Numbered from the stretch's first letter, positions 17,597 through 30,709 are shown. The stretch: DNA of 47,035 nucleotides from Phycisphaeraceae bacterium (GCA_019636535.1 JAHBXK010000027.1:1-47035), one strand, 5' to 3'. Numbers and translations: made by a program. Notes: generated by a model not told the origin, from the sequence alone.

Positions 17597-17721
17597 GATC
17601 GATCTCCGAAACTGAACGTGTGATGTGCTCGCTCGAACGCCATGTCAGAAGCGGCCGTCTCAGGGCGGGATGGTAGCGCTTTGCTTGGCCCTGGTGGCCG
17701 CGAACGACAAGCGGCGGCGAC

Positions 17722-18795
17722 TCAGAGCGGTTGTACCGGCGGCGCGATGGCAAGTTCCCCTCGAAACGACGGGCCGCGAGCCATGACGCGTGCCCGATCG
17801 ATGAGGGCTTGCTCATCGGAGCGGATCCAGAGCACGTTGTGACCGAGTTTGCACACGCGCGTGTAGTTCGCGTTTGTCAGCATTGCCGCGTCACGTCCGA
17901 TGTGTTCGTCGAGTTCTTCGACCAGCAGGACGCGAGGGCGGGTGCGTCCGAGTTCGAGCCCGTCGAGCACCTCGGCCTCAAGGCCCTCGACGTCGATCAC
18001 GGCGAGATCAACGTTGACCGCGCTGGGCCAAGTGGGATCGGACTCGAGTAGGGCACGCAAAGACGTGAGCGGGACGGTGATCTCTCGCACGGAAGCCTGA
18101 CCTGCGCCCTTCCGTTCGGCGAAGGCACGCGAGGCGTCGGGCATGCGGATGGAGGAGCCCATGTCGACGACGGCGGCAGCGCGATCGCTTGGATCGGCGT
18201 TCTGCGCGATCGGCACTTGGAAGGTGGTGGTGCCGGACGAACCGCGACGACTGACCGCACAAGCCTCGACTCGTGACCCGGCACGGAGACGCTTGCACTG
18301 CTCGTAGCGCTCGGGGATTGGTTCCACGAGCAGGCCGCGCCAGCCGAGCGACTCGAGGAAGTACGTGGCGCTGAGCCAGTACCCGTCGTACGCCCCAACC
18401 TCGATGAAGTACCCGTCGAGCGGACGGCCGAGCAACTCCCAGACGAACGCGTCCTCACCGAACTGTGAAACGGCCTCGATCGGAAGCCGCGGGGAGCGCC
18501 CCGCGGCAATGAGCATGGTCATCGCGGCGGCAACGGAGGCGGAGCGAACAGCGCGGTCGGCGATCGCCTCGGCTTCTACCGCTCTCTGCTCGGCGGCTTT
18601 GATTCGTTGCTTCTGGCGGGAGTATCGCCGATGGCCGAGGACGAGCGCAACGATGGCCACGGCAAGGCCTGCCAGAGCGATCAGCCCGATTGGACTCTGC
18701 ATGCCGAGTGCAGTGAGCAACGGCAACGAACGTACCACTCCGAGAATCGGAGCATGCACAAGGCTCTCGCACGTCGGATCGATCGTCCAGAACAT
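17722..18795 (-). CDS. FkbM-family methyltransferase with an N-terminal membrane anchor
   Basis: The 357-residue protein has a hydrophobic segment at about 33-55 (IGLIALAGLAVAIVALVLG), an Arg/Ala-rich coiled coil (about 58-95), and an FkbM methyltransferase domain from about 108. Domain motifs are SQFGEDAFVWELL, GYFIEVGAYDGYWLSATYFL (SAM loop), RGLLVEPIPERYEQC, VDLAVIDVEGLEAEVLDGL and RVLLVEELDEH. The family methylates hydroxyl groups of polysaccharides or secondary metabolites. An ATG at 18702 just before the hydrophobic helix is an alternative start. It follows the prepilin-like gene by 42 bp on the same strand. The substrate is unknown. Confidence 0.85.
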   Translation of the reverse strand: MFWTIDPTCESLVHAPILGVVRSLPLLTALGMQSPIGLIALAGLAVAIVALVLGHRRYSRQKQRIKAAEQRAVEAEAIADRAVRSASVAAAMTMLIAAGRSPRLPIEAVSQFGEDAFVWELLGRPLDGYFIEVGAYDGYWLSATYFLESLGWRGLLVEPIPERYEQCKRLRAGSRVEACAVSRRGSSGTTTFQVPIAQNADPSDRAAAVVDMGSSIRMPDASRAFAERKGAGQASVREITVPLTSLRALLESDPTWPSAVNVDLAVIDVEGLEAEVLDGLELGRTRPRVLLVEELDEHIGRDAAMLTNANYTRVCKLGHNVLWIRSDEQALIDRARVMARGPSFRGELAIAPPVQPL

Positions 18796-18837
18796 TGACC
18801 AGAGCGTACACGATCCAATCGTCCCTGCGCAAGGGGG

Positions 18838-19686
18838 TCAGGGATAGATGCGCGGCGGTCCGTCCGGGATGTAATCCCCGTCGTCCCAGCGGCTGAGGGT
18901 CGTGATTTCCTTGAAGTCGACGAGTTTGGCGTGACCATCCAGGAACACGGCGTTCGCGCCCCGGCCGTGACGCTTCGCGGCGATTCGCTGGGAGTTCTGC
19001 GCGGTGCTGACACCTCCAACCACGTTGCTGGCGTGGTGCATGTCGTAGACTCTCGCGATGGACCAGTCCGTCGCACTCGCGGTGTACCAGCCGTTGGCGT
19101 GAACCTGCCCCGGATCGTCGGTGAAACACGACAGATACAGCGTTTCGTACGGGCGCGCGTACTTGCTCATTTTGGTTGGACGCTTGGCGTATTGGTTGAC
19201 CAGATTTGGTCCCCTGAAGGAGATTCCGTTGTTGACGTAGTGGATGTTGTGGCGATCGGGGCGACGGGCAGGATCGCGGTAGTACTCGCTCCGGCTGAAC
19301 AGATCACCCACGCCGCCGTTCAGGTCCTCCCACTGCGATTTGCTCGGAGCCCGGCTATCGAGGAATGGCCTGAGAACGAATGGCCAGGGCGGGTCGTAGA
19401 GACGCTGGTCGGTCACGCCGGGCGGCTGGCTGAAGCCGCTCTCCCTGGGCGTGAACTCGCGGTAGGAATCGGCATACATGATCAACCCGATCGCGCCGAT
19501 CTGCCGCTGGTTGCTCAAGCACTTGACGGTGTAGCCCGTCTCTCGCGCGCGGCGGATGGCCGGCAGCAGCAGGCTGACGAGCACGGCGATGATGGCGATG
19601 ACCACGAGCAGCTCGATCAGCGTAAAGCCGAGCGAACGACCGCGGTTCGCCGGCCGGACCTTTCGAGAGCCGCTTGCCGTGACCAT
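18838..19686 (-). CDS. Prepilin-like protein with N-methylation motif (DUF1559/H-X9-DG type)
   Basis: A short basic leader ending SLG is followed by [24 protein letters not shown], the type IV prepilin cleavage and methylation signal. The remainder, with [16 protein letters not shown] near the C-terminus, is the H-X-DG type periplasmic domain greatly expanded in planctomycetes. Such proteins are pseudopilin-like and exported by type II/IV machinery. The ATG at 19686 gives a 20-residue leader; a GTG seven codons upstream is possible. The gene lies 131 bp downstream of the giant secreted protein gene, same strand. Role in envelope or secretion is inferred. Confidence 0.9.
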   Translation of the reverse strand: MVTASGSRKVRPANRGRSLGFTLIELLVVIAIIAVLVSLLLPAIRRARETGYTVKCLSNQRQIGAIGLIMYADSYREFTPRESGFSQPPGVTDQRLYDPPWPFVLRPFLDSRAPSKSQWEDLNGGVGDLFSRSEYYRDPARRPDRHNIHYVNNGISFRGPNLVNQYAKRPTKMSKYARPYETLYLSCFTDDPGQVHANGWYTASATDWSIARVYDMHHASNVVGGVSTAQNSQRIAAKRHGRGANAVFLDGHAKLVDFKEITTLSRWDDGDYIPDGPPRIYP

Positions 19687-19817
19687 GAGACTCTTGTCCG
19701 CCTGCACCGAAAGAGCCTAACACACGCCGGGGATGCGAACAAGTGAAGCCCGATGAATTGCCCGCCGGGCGAGTCCATTGGTGCAAAACTTCGCGTCCGA
19801 GGGCCGAAGAATCATCG

Positions 19818-22800
19818 TCACGGGCAGCCGGGCAGCCAGTCGTTGAGGAAATCGAGCAGGTCGTTCAGGTCGAGCACGCCGTCGCGGTTGTAGTCGCCCG
19901 CGCAGGTCGGAGCGGCAGGACCACTTCCATCTCGTGCCAACGGCGTCTTAATGGGAATGGATCTCTCGCGAACAGCAACCCGGAAGGCGAGATCGAACTC
20001 GCCGGATACCCAGCCGGTTTCGGGCGGGGAGAGCCGGCGTGTGACACTCGGTTTGATCTTAATGTGCTCGCACGGGTCGCAGACCTTCTTGGCGGTAAAG
20101 TACGTCCTGCCACTGAAGGACCCGTTGCCCGTTGCGCCGATACTGACCCAGTAGTTCTGCCCCGGCAACAGCTGCCAACCGAGGTCGGCAAAGATGACGC
20201 GATAGCCCCGGAGCGTGTAGCCATCGACCAGCACCGTTTCGGGGAGCGGGAAGACGCAGGTAGGCGTTGCGGTGAACTGCGGGATCGGCAGTCTTTTCGG
20301 CCCGGGCATCTGGCGATGAATGGGCGGATTGAACGTGTCGTCCATCACACAGGGATCGTCCTCGTAGAGTTCAAGGAAGATGTGCGGCGGGTTGCAGTTG
20401 GTCCAGATCCACCCTTCGATCAAGCAGACTTCCTGCTCCTTGCAGGTGCCGGTGACGAAGTTGTCGGCGGATCGGACGAGGTGACTGCCTCCGAGCGAGC
20501 CGGAGGGTCCGCCCACGACAGGACCGGGGTGCAGATCCGGCTCCCCGTTGTCCCAGATGACCTTGCAACTCTCGCCCGAGATCGAGAAGCACATGTTGAC
20601 GCAACCGATGCAGCAGGCCTCGAGTCCGACCCACGGGCCGAACGCGAAGACGCCCCACGTGTTGGTGCCGGTCGGGACGCCGTCGGCCTTCTTCGGGGGC
20701 AGGCCGAGGATGTCGCCAGGGCCTCGCGGTCCCGGCAGTCCCACCCAGTAGGACTTGTCGGGATTGACGTTGTCGGTCTTGCCGGTGAGACTGACCCAGT
20801 AGGTCTTGCCGCCTTCGAGCCACAGGCAGGCATCGCAGAGCCTGAACTCGTACGTAACTAGGTCGTAGCCGCCGGGCGCGATGTTGGGAACGGTGCGGAT
20901 CACACGATCGGTCACGAACGAGGCGAACGGCTCCGCCGCCGGGACGCCGTCGCAGTCCTCGAAGAACTCGAGTTTGGCCTTGCGAAGGTAGGAGATCGTG
21001 TTGGTGATCATGTCGCCGCGGAAAAGCGTGATCTTGTGGGCATAGCCCTCGCAGAGGACAAAGTCGTCTGCGACTCGGGCCCCCAGCGGCACGCCGCCGC
21101 CCATGTGAGAGACCTGCCCGTTGTTGGTCAGCGATACAGCGCCGGCGATGTCGAAGGGGCCGTTAAACTCATCGACGACGCAGTTGTCCCAGAGGCACTC
21201 GCATTCGTCGGGAATCCCGTCACCGTTGCAATCCTGGCTGAAGCCGTTCGCGATGTCGCACGAGTCTGGTTGACCGTTCCCGTTGCAATCCTCGCCGAGG
21301 ACTGTGACGGTTGCCCGGCAGGAACTGGTCAAACGCTCACAACCGTCGCCCTCGCAGTCGAGGCCGTGATCGGTGACCTTGAGCAAGACGTCCGTGGTGC
21401 CGAGCGGGAACGAGTATCCGGGTGGCACGGGTGAGCCGTCATCGAAGCACAATTCGAATGTGAGGTCCGTGCCGTCCTCGGGGTCGCTCGAACCGTCGTT
21501 GACATCCTCGGCCGTGACGACCGTGCTGACGCACTCGCTGCGAGTATCGATCACGACGTTCCTGCATCGCGCAACGGGTGGATCGTTGATGCACTTGATC
21601 TCGATCACGACCGGGATGGAGAACGATGTGTCGATCCCGGTCTGATTGGGCGCCGAGTCGGTGCACGTCGCGGTGCCGCCATCATCGCGTACGGCCAAAC
21701 GGAACGTGACGGTGCCGCACGCATCGGGCGCGGGGGTGAAACACAGCGTGCCGTCGAGCGACACGGTGGGACCGCTTGAGAGCAACGCACCGTTCACGAG
21801 TTCGGTGATGATGTACTCGGCGGGCTGCTGGCTCGCTTCGTCGTCGCCGCCCTTGCCGAAGAAGTTGATGACAAAGCCGATCTTGCACTGCTCGCCACCG
21901 TCCTCGACACCGAGTTGCGGGTTCGACATGATGCCGAAGTTCGGCCGGTCGTTGACGCAGGTAACCGTGATGTCGACCGTGGCGGTGCTGCTGCCGCCAA
22001 CACCGTCGGTGGCCGTGTACTGGAACGAATCGGCGCCGCAGTAATCCGGATCGGGTGTGTAGGTGAATTGGCCCGTGCTCGTGTCGAGCATCAACTGGCC
22101 GTTGCTCGGATTCGTGAACGAACTGATGCCGGTGATCGGTCCTTCGTCGTTGTCGAGCACGTTGCCCATCAGGACGCCGTCCTCGCACACCGCGACCTCA
22201 TCGTCAACGGCTTCGATGGGATCGGCGCTGCCGCCCTGGATCTGCACGACGTTCGAGAACTCGCTCGAACCGTAGAGCGGATCGGTGGTTACGGCCGAGA
22301 CGTAGGGAAGTCCCGGGATGAAGCTCAGCGCTACATTGAAGGGCGCCAAGCAGGTACCGACCATCGGCATCACCTCGATCGAACCGACCCACACGCGTCC
22401 TTCGCCATGGCCGGAGGGATCGGCGGTGTCGCTCTGGTAGAAGTCGATTCGGTAGGTTCTGCCGGGCACCGCCTCGCTGTTGAGTGTGCCGACGACGTTG
22501 CCCATCGCGTCGGCTGAGGTGAGAACCGGCCAGTTCTTCAAGCGGTTCGGACCGCCGTCGGGGTCGCAGTTGTCGTTGGCCGTGACCCCATCGCCTCCGA
22601 GATCGATGCCCAGCGCGGTGTTCGCGAAGATGGAGTTGCGCACGATGGTGTTTCTGACCCCTGCGCTGGAAGCGAGTCGGACGCCGTCGCGGCCGTTGCC
22701 AGCGATGACGTTGCCTTCGAGTTCATCATCGACACCGTTGAAGTCGGATCCGATGGTGTTGTCCCGTGCATCGGTATCGAGGAGCACGCCGTCGCCCCCG

Positions 22801-24080
22801 TTGGGAAGCAGTGTGGTCCCATCGACGGCGACACCGATGTAGTTGTTCACGATGGCGTTGAACGTGGCTCCCCGGAGGAGGATGCCCGGTCCGGTGTTGC
22901 CGGAGATCAGGTTTCTTCCTGAGGGAGCGGCGACGGGGATGTCGTACCCATCTTCGGTTCGACCGTCGCCGTCGGGCTCGTCCGATCCCTCGGCGGAGAC
23001 GAGTTGGTCCACTCCCCCGATGAGGTTTCGGCTGCTGGTGGAACTGAGCCGGATGCCGCCGAGCGTGTTCGGCGCAGCGGCGGTGCCCGACGTGTTGGTC
23101 CCGATGAAATTGCACTGCACGATGCCGTCGTCGGCGCTTTCAAAGCGCAGCCCCCGGCCGCTGAAGTTGCCGACCACCAGGCCGCGGACGGTGAAGAAGT
23201 CGGCATCGGCCGAGAACATCAGCCCGTCAACCGTGCCCATGGTGGCCAACGAACCGTCCAAGACAATCTTGAGCGCGGGCGGCCAAGAGTCGCAGGCCGC
23301 GCCCGGTTGGGTCAGTCCGTCGATGATGACGCGAGGGCGAGTGATCTCCGGGAGCTCGGTCAGCGGCTGGATCACGTGGGGTCCGGCGCCGGGAATGTCA
23401 AAGCAAATGACGGCCGGGGTGCTCGCAACGATCGGCTGCGCATTGGCGTTGATGATCGCCTGACGTAACGAGCCCGGCCCTGAATTGTTCGTGTTGGTGA
23501 CGCACTCGGCGGGCGTGATCTCGATCTCCCACCCGGTGAGCGAGCCCACGTCGTTGGTCTTGTCATCGTTAATGTAGAGTTTCCAGACGCCGTTGGGCTC
23601 GGTGCCGCGGAAAGCAGCGAGTTCGCTGAAGAACGGCCCGGAGATGCCGCCGAACGTGTCGCCGGCACCGATGTTGGTCGGCTGGTAGGTGCCGGAGGAG
23701 ATCAACGACGAGTTCGGCAGTGCCGAAGCGGCTGAGTCATCGATTGTCAGATTGACGCCGCTGATGCCGACTGATCCGCCGCAATCCGACATGATGATCA
23801 CTTTGCGTCCGGTCGGGCTTTCGAGCACGATGTCGAGATCGTCTGGGAACGTGTGCGTCAGCCCGAGCAGCCGGACGACCACGTGGCCGATGGGCCGCGT
23901 CTCGCCGTGCACCTTGACTTCGGATGGGAAGGGGCTCGCGATGCCCGACGTTCCCGTCGCGGGGATCGTGACGGGCACGTCGGTGCTTGAGTACGTGGTC
24001 TGCCCGTGCGAGTGCGCGACCAGCACCACCCCTGCGACGAGACAGCACGCGAACCAACGAATCGGATTGTGCAATGCCAT
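19818..24080 (-). CDS. Giant secreted multidomain protein with P domain, beta-helix and dockerin-like tail
   Basis: The 1420-residue protein has a signal peptide (1-27, ending HSHGQ), a proprotein-convertase P-like domain (about 30-190; FPDDLDIVLESPTGRKVII, GVWKLYINDD), and a right-handed beta-helix region from about 193 (NSGPGSLRQAI onwards) to about 500. Cadherin/Ig-like repeats follow (VAVCEDGVLMGNVLDNDEG, FTYTPDPDYCGADSFQYTA), then a calcium-binding Asp/Asn/Cys segment (DCNGNGQPDSCDIAN) and a choice-of-anchor-like region. It ends with the dockerin-like tail AGDYNRDGVLDLNDLLDFL. No protease domain accompanies the P domain. It is probably displayed or released at the cell surface, with calcium-dependent folding. 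GGAGG five bases before the ATG can pair with an upstream GCCTCC. Confidence 0.85.
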   Translation of the reverse strand: MALHNPIRWFACCLVAGVVLVAHSHGQTTYSSTDVPVTIPATGTSGIASPFPSEVKVHGETRPIGHVVVRLLGLTHTFPDDLDIVLESPTGRKVIIMSDCGGSVGISGVNLTIDDSAASALPNSSLISSGTYQPTNIGAGDTFGGISGPFFSELAAFRGTEPNGVWKLYINDDKTNDVGSLTGWEIEITPAECVTNTNNSGPGSLRQAIINANAQPIVASTPAVICFDIPGAGPHVIQPLTELPEITRPRVIIDGLTQPGAACDSWPPALKIVLDGSLATMGTVDGLMFSADADFFTVRGLVVGNFSGRGLRFESADDGIVQCNFIGTNTSGTAAAPNTLGGIRLSSTSSRNLIGGVDQLVSAEGSDEPDGDGRTEDGYDIPVAAPSGRNLISGNTGPGILLRGATFNAIVNNYIGVAVDGTTLLPNGGDGVLLDTDARDNTIGSDFNGVDDELEGNVIAGNGRDGVRLASSAGVRNTIVRNSIFANTALGIDLGGDGVTANDNCDPDGGPNRLKNWPVLTSADAMGNVVGTLNSEAVPGRTYRIDFYQSDTADPSGHGEGRVWVGSIEVMPMVGTCLAPFNVALSFIPGLPYVSAVTTDPLYGSSEFSNVVQIQGGSADPIEAVDDEVAVCEDGVLMGNVLDNDEGPITGISSFTNPSNGQLMLDTSTGQFTYTPDPDYCGADSFQYTATDGVGGSSTATVDITVTCVNDRPNFGIMSNPQLGVEDGGEQCKIGFVINFFGKGGDDEASQQPAEYIITELVNGALLSSGPTVSLDGTLCFTPAPDACGTVTFRLAVRDDGGTATCTDSAPNQTGIDTSFSIPVVIEIKCINDPPVARCRNVVIDTRSECVSTVVTAEDVNDGSSDPEDGTDLTFELCFDDGSPVPPGYSFPLGTTDVLLKVTDHGLDCEGDGCERLTSSCRATVTVLGEDCNGNGQPDSCDIANGFSQDCNGDGIPDECECLWDNCVVDEFNGPFDIAGAVSLTNNGQVSHMGGGVPLGARVADDFVLCEGYAHKITLFRGDMITNTISYLRKAKLEFFEDCDGVPAAEPFASFVTDRVIRTVPNIAPGGYDLVTYEFRLCDACLWLEGGKTYWVSLTGKTDNVNPDKSYWVGLPGPRGPGDILGLPPKKADGVPTGTNTWGVFAFGPWVGLEACCIGCVNMCFSISGESCKVIWDNGEPDLHPGPVVGGPSGSLGGSHLVRSADNFVTGTCKEQEVCLIEGWIWTNCNPPHIFLELYEDDPCVMDDTFNPPIHRQMPGPKRLPIPQFTATPTCVFPLPETVLVDGYTLRGYRVIFADLGWQLLPGQNYWVSIGATGNGSFSGRTYFTAKKVCDPCEHIKIKPSVTRRLSPPETGWVSGEFDLAFRVAVRERSIPIKTPLARDGSGPAAPTCAGDYNRDGVLDLNDLLDFLNDWLPGCP

Positions 24081-24082
24081 TC

Positions 24083-24168
24083 GAGCCTCCAGAACAGATC
24101 GCCGGAGGCACGTAACGGCCGGTCGACCCGGATGGACTCATCCGCAATCGACCGGCCCAAGAGCCTCC
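24083..24168 (-). promoter_or_regulatory. Structured 5' leader with competing ribosome-site pairings
   Basis: On the mRNA, GCCTCC (24109-24104) can pair either with the ribosome-site copy GGAGGC (24090-24085) or with an upstream copy GGAGGC (24168-24163). Between the upstream copy and GCCTCC is a strong two-part hairpin (24157-24117): GGCCGGTCGA/TCGACCGGCC outer arms and CGGATG/CATCCG inner arms. The rest of the 302-bp gap upstream (to 24382) holds no gene, only the rpsA terminator. Confidence 0.45.
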
Positions 24169-24317
24169 CCTTCGCACACCATTCCACCAGAACCGCGTGC
24201 TTGGATCAAGAGGCTTGGCGTCATAAACCACTGAAACAGTCGCGTTTGCGCGTGACGAAGGTCCGCGAACTTCGCGAGTGACGGATCAGGCTTCGGTAGC
24301 GCGTCCGAGAATGCAAA

Positions 24318-24347
24318 GGGCCGGCGCTCCGTGAAGAGCGCCGGCCC
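24318..24347 (-). terminator. Terminator downstream of rpsA
   Basis: GGGCCGGCGCTC and GAGCGCCGGCCC form a perfect 12-bp stem with a six-base loop; on the minus strand it is followed by TTTGCATT. It lies 35 bp after the rpsA stop. Confidence 0.8.
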
Positions 24348-24382
24348 GGATATGCAAATCTCTGTTGAATCTCACCTATACG

Positions 24383-26143
<1,761 letters not shown>

Positions 26144-26445
26144 GTTGTTGCGTTCACCCGACGGGCGGAATCAGCCCTCGACCACCGAATCGGGCGTTCG
26201 GTGGGCGCTCGTTCCGATTGGATGGTTGCGGATCGCTCGATCGACGGTCGGGAAGAACGGCACCCGGCCGAGCGCAAGGCGTGCGTTTGAATTCTGACGC
26301 GAACGCTTCGAGCGGATCAGAACACGAGCGGTTGAGGGGCTACACGGAGCCGCTGCCGCAACACGCGACAGTACCTCGGCACGGCCGGTCGGCCGCACGC
26401 AAGGTTAGGCAGGTGGCGGGGGGCGGGGGATGCGTGGGCAGACGC
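26144..26445. other. rpsA upstream region, no gene seen
   Basis: About 300 bp between rpsA and the degenerate receiver gene. It should hold the rpsA promoter. A hairpin (CCACCGAA/TTCGGTGG, 26182-26204) lies about 40-60 bases before the rpsA start, in the likely leader; S1 leaders in other bacteria are used for autoregulation, but no such role can be shown here. Confidence 0.4.
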
Positions 26446-26892
26446 TTAGGGGGCGACTTGCGCTGGCGGGGGAGGCTCGGCCAACGACCTCAGCACCTGC
26501 GAAAGGCGGGCGTCGAGGCCACCCCGAGCCATGGCCGTGTCGGCCCCGGCCGCGCGGGCGGCTTCAAACGCCGCAACGTTGACGTGCGGACCGTACGCCA
26601 AAACACGTATCCTGGCCCCGCATGCCTCACCGGTCTGGCGATTCACGGATGCGGGGGAGGTGCTGTCCACAGTGTCGTCGGATCCGGCAAAGGGCTGTCG
26701 AGCCAGGCGGATGAGGGCGAGGGCGACTTCCGGCTGGTCGAGATCGACCATCAGAGCCCGAACGTCCGAATCGGCCAACCTGGCCCGGAGCATCTCCTCG
26801 TTGCGGACCGGCCGGGCGGGGATGCCCAGGGCCTCCGCGGCACCCTTGATTTTGGATGCCCAGATGAGATCGGCGGCGTGGAAGAGTATCAT
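26446..26892 (-). CDS. Degenerate receiver-like protein
   Basis: From the ATG at 26892 the product has 148 residues (MILFHAADLIWASKIKGAAE...). The fold reads like a CheY-type receiver: a helix-strand start, VRALMVDLDQPE with possible phospho-acceptor Asp, IRVLAYGPHV, and AAGADTAMARGGLDARLSQVL. The late lysine of true receivers appears to be replaced by Arg in the AMARGG segment and the N-terminal acidic pair is absent, so phosphorylation is doubtful. A 30-residue Ala/Ser/Thr insertion interrupts the middle. It is divergent from glutamate dehydrogenase with a 175-bp shared gap. Function unknown. Confidence 0.6.
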   Translation of the reverse strand: MILFHAADLIWASKIKGAAEALGIPARPVRNEEMLRARLADSDVRALMVDLDQPEVALALIRLARQPFAGSDDTVDSTSPASVNRQTGEACGARIRVLAYGPHVNVAAFEAARAAGADTAMARGGLDARLSQVLRSLAEPPPPAQVAP

Positions 26893-27067
26893 GGAGGTTC
26901 CCAACTCCGGTCCCTCCGGAGCGGCCAGCGTACGCGCTGTGACCGACGATGGTCGACGTACAGTCCGATCTGCGGGGCACAGGTCGAGACCTCGCGGAAT
27001 CGGCTTTCCCTCGCTCAACTCACCACACACCAAGTCCCCAACACAGACGTTCAGACAGGATCATCAC

Positions 27068-28426
27068 ATGGCGACGGCGACGGCATCGGTCGGATCCGCA
27101 ACCAAAAACGGCGTACGCAGGGAACTGTTCAAGAGCCCGGTGTTCGACGAGGTCGGACTCCCGCGCGACTCGGACAATCTGTACCTGCAGACCGTCGACA
27201 CGATGCTGACGGCGGCGGAGATGCTGGAACTGCCTCACGAGGTCCAGATCATCCTCGCCCAGCCCAAGAACGAGATCATGGTCCACTTCCCCGTCCGCAT
27301 GGACGACGGGACCTTCAAGTTGTTCAAGGGCTATCGCGTTCAACACAACAACTCGCTCGGGCCGTACAAGGGCGGCATCCGGTTCCACCCGGACGTGCAC
27401 CTGGACGACGTCAAGAGCCTCGCGCTCCTGATGACCATGAAGACGTCGCTGGTGCGCATCCCCTTCGGCGGCGGCAAGGGCGGCGTGAAGTGCGACCCGC
27501 ACGCGCTCTCCCGCAACGAACTGATGCGCGTCAGCCGCCGCTTCATCGCGGCGATCAGCCACGCCATCGGGCCGGACTACGACATCCCCGCGCCGGACGT
27601 GGGCACCAACGCTCAGGTGATGGCGTGGTTCGCCGACACCTACGAGAGCCTGACGGACTCGAACCGCAACTCGTGGGACGCGATGCGTGTCGTCACCGGC
27701 AAGCCGGTGGAGATCGGTGGCTCGCTCGGCCGCGAAAAGGCCACCGGGCAGGGTGTCGTCGACACGCTGGTCGAGATCGCCCCCGAACTGGGCATCAAAG
27801 TTGAGGGGATGCGGTTCAGCGTGATCGGCTACGGCAACGTGGGTTCGTGGACGGCCCGCATCCTCGGCCGCATGGGCGCCAAACTCGTTGCGGTGCTGGA
27901 CCACACCGGCGCGATCCGCGAGGACAAGGGCATCGACACCGAGGAACTGGCCGGCCACGTCGCCAAGCACGGCGGCGTGGGCGGATTCGGCTCGGCGACG
28001 AAGGTCTCGACCGAGGAGTTCTACAGGACCAAGGTCGACGTGCTCGTTCCCGCCGCCCTCGAGCAGATGATCAAAGAGCAAGAGGCCGGTTGGATCGACG
28101 CGAAGGTGATCGCCGAGGGCGCCAACGCCCCGACGACCCCCGCGGGCGACCGCGTCTTCAACGAGCGCGGCATCGAGATCATCCCCGCGATCCTGGCCAA
28201 CGCCGGCGGCGTGACCGTGTCGTACTTCGAGTGGGTGCAGAACAAGAGTTGCGTGACCTGGGACGCCGAGGAGGTCGATCAGGCCCTCAACCGCCACATG
28301 GTGATGGCCGCGCGTCGCACCAAGTTGATGCGCCAACGCTTCAACTGCGACATGCGGACGGCCGCGTACATCGCAGCGCTCGAGAACATCGGCAAGGTCT
28401 ACGCCGTGCGCGGCATCTTCCCGTGA
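27068..28426 (+). CDS. gdhA: Glutamate dehydrogenase (Glu/Leu/Phe/Val family)
   Basis: The 452-residue cytosolic enzyme interconverts glutamate and 2-oxoglutarate plus ammonia. Motifs are HNNSLGPYKGGIRFHPDV, the catalytic-lysine loop IPFGGGKGGVKCDP, IPAPDVGTNAQVMAWF, the nucleotide loop VIGYGNVGSWTA, and AEGANAPTTPAGDRVF. The ATG at 27068 is chosen because the long open frame upstream lies opposite the receiver gene and has no family similarity. Cofactor preference cannot be read safely from sequence. It stands alone, divergent from the receiver-like gene. Confidence 0.96.
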   Translation: MATATASVGSATKNGVRRELFKSPVFDEVGLPRDSDNLYLQTVDTMLTAAEMLELPHEVQIILAQPKNEIMVHFPVRMDDGTFKLFKGYRVQHNNSLGPYKGGIRFHPDVHLDDVKSLALLMTMKTSLVRIPFGGGKGGVKCDPHALSRNELMRVSRRFIAAISHAIGPDYDIPAPDVGTNAQVMAWFADTYESLTDSNRNSWDAMRVVTGKPVEIGGSLGREKATGQGVVDTLVEIAPELGIKVEGMRFSVIGYGNVGSWTARILGRMGAKLVAVLDHTGAIREDKGIDTEELAGHVAKHGGVGGFGSATKVSTEEFYRTKVDVLVPAALEQMIKEQEAGWIDAKVIAEGANAPTTPAGDRVFNERGIEIIPAILANAGGVTVSYFEWVQNKSCVTWDAEEVDQALNRHMVMAARRTKLMRQRFNCDMRTAAYIAALENIGKVYAVRGIFP

Positions 28427-28527
28427 TCCGATCGCCGAACCAGCCTCGGACCCGCCCGCCGCTCGCCATCGTCGCACGACACGGCAACGGGGCGTGGGTT
28501 CGAGTCGGCTGCCGACAGCCGAGTTGA

Positions 28528-30081
<1,554 letters not shown>

Positions 30082-30116
30082 TCCGGCCGGAGACAGATCC
30101 AATCCGTGTACCTGCG

Positions 30117-30148
30117 GAGCCCCGGGCGTTCGTCCGGGGCTCTTTCAT
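30117..30148 (+). terminator. Terminator of atpD
   Basis: GAGCCCCGG and CCGGGGCTC form a perfect 9-bp stem with an eight-base loop, followed by TTTCATT. It lies 36 bp after the atpD stop. Confidence 0.85.
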
Positions 30149-30186
30149 TGGGCGGTTCGCCGATCGCGCTCGATACGCTTGCCCCG

Positions 30187-30684
30187 ATGCCCATCGACAC
30201 CACCAAGGTCGCCGACCGCCGACGCCTTCGGTTCGACACTCCCGCCGGGGCACTCGCCGACGCCGAATCCATCGCCGCGGCGGATCGCGCGGGCAGGCTC
30301 CGCCGAGCGGGCAACTGGACCGCGGGCCAGTGTCTCAGCCACGTCGCGGCCTGGATCGATTACCCGTTCGACGGCTTTCCTCCGGACCTGCGGGTGCCCG
30401 AGGCGTCCGCCGTCGAGGCCCGCACCCTCCTGCCACGCATCCTCGCCGACGCGATGGAGCCCGGCATCACGACTCCGGGTGCCGAACACTTGGGCGGCGC
30501 ATTCGGTGCGGACGATGTCCCCACCGACGAAGCGCTCGATCGCCTCCGGCGGGCGTGGAAGCGGCTCTTATCAACACGCCCGCCGCTGGCCGATCCCTAC
30601 TTCGGTCCGCTCTCGCACGAACAGTGGATCGCCATCAACCTCCGGCACGCCGAGCTGCACCAGAGTTTCCAGCATCCGGGCTGA
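30187..30684 (+). CDS. DUF1569 protein (DinB-like), copy 1
   Basis: The 165-residue protein has the DinB-like four-helix pattern of DUF1569: NWTAGQCLSHVAAWIDYPFD, and near the end FGPLSHEQWIAINLRHAELHQSF, supplying the three histidines (SHV, SHE, RHAELH) expected to bind metal. The family resembles bacillithiol/mycothiol-dependent transferases, but its substrate is unknown. The ATG at 30187 follows directly after the atpD terminator. A second member of the family begins 25 bp downstream. Confidence 0.8.
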   Translation: MPIDTTKVADRRRLRFDTPAGALADAESIAAADRAGRLRRAGNWTAGQCLSHVAAWIDYPFDGFPPDLRVPEASAVEARTLLPRILADAMEPGITTPGAEHLGGAFGADDVPTDEALDRLRRAWKRLLSTRPPLADPYFGPLSHEQWIAINLRHAELHQSFQHPG

Positions 30685-30709
30685 GAGTTCAGCGGTAGTC
30701 CACTCCACC

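Noticed and set aside
24117..24157. Hammerhead-like ribozyme suggested by GGATGAGTCC in the leader of the giant protein
   Set aside because: The CUGAUGA and GAAA core elements are not both present; the segment is explained by a simple two-part hairpin.
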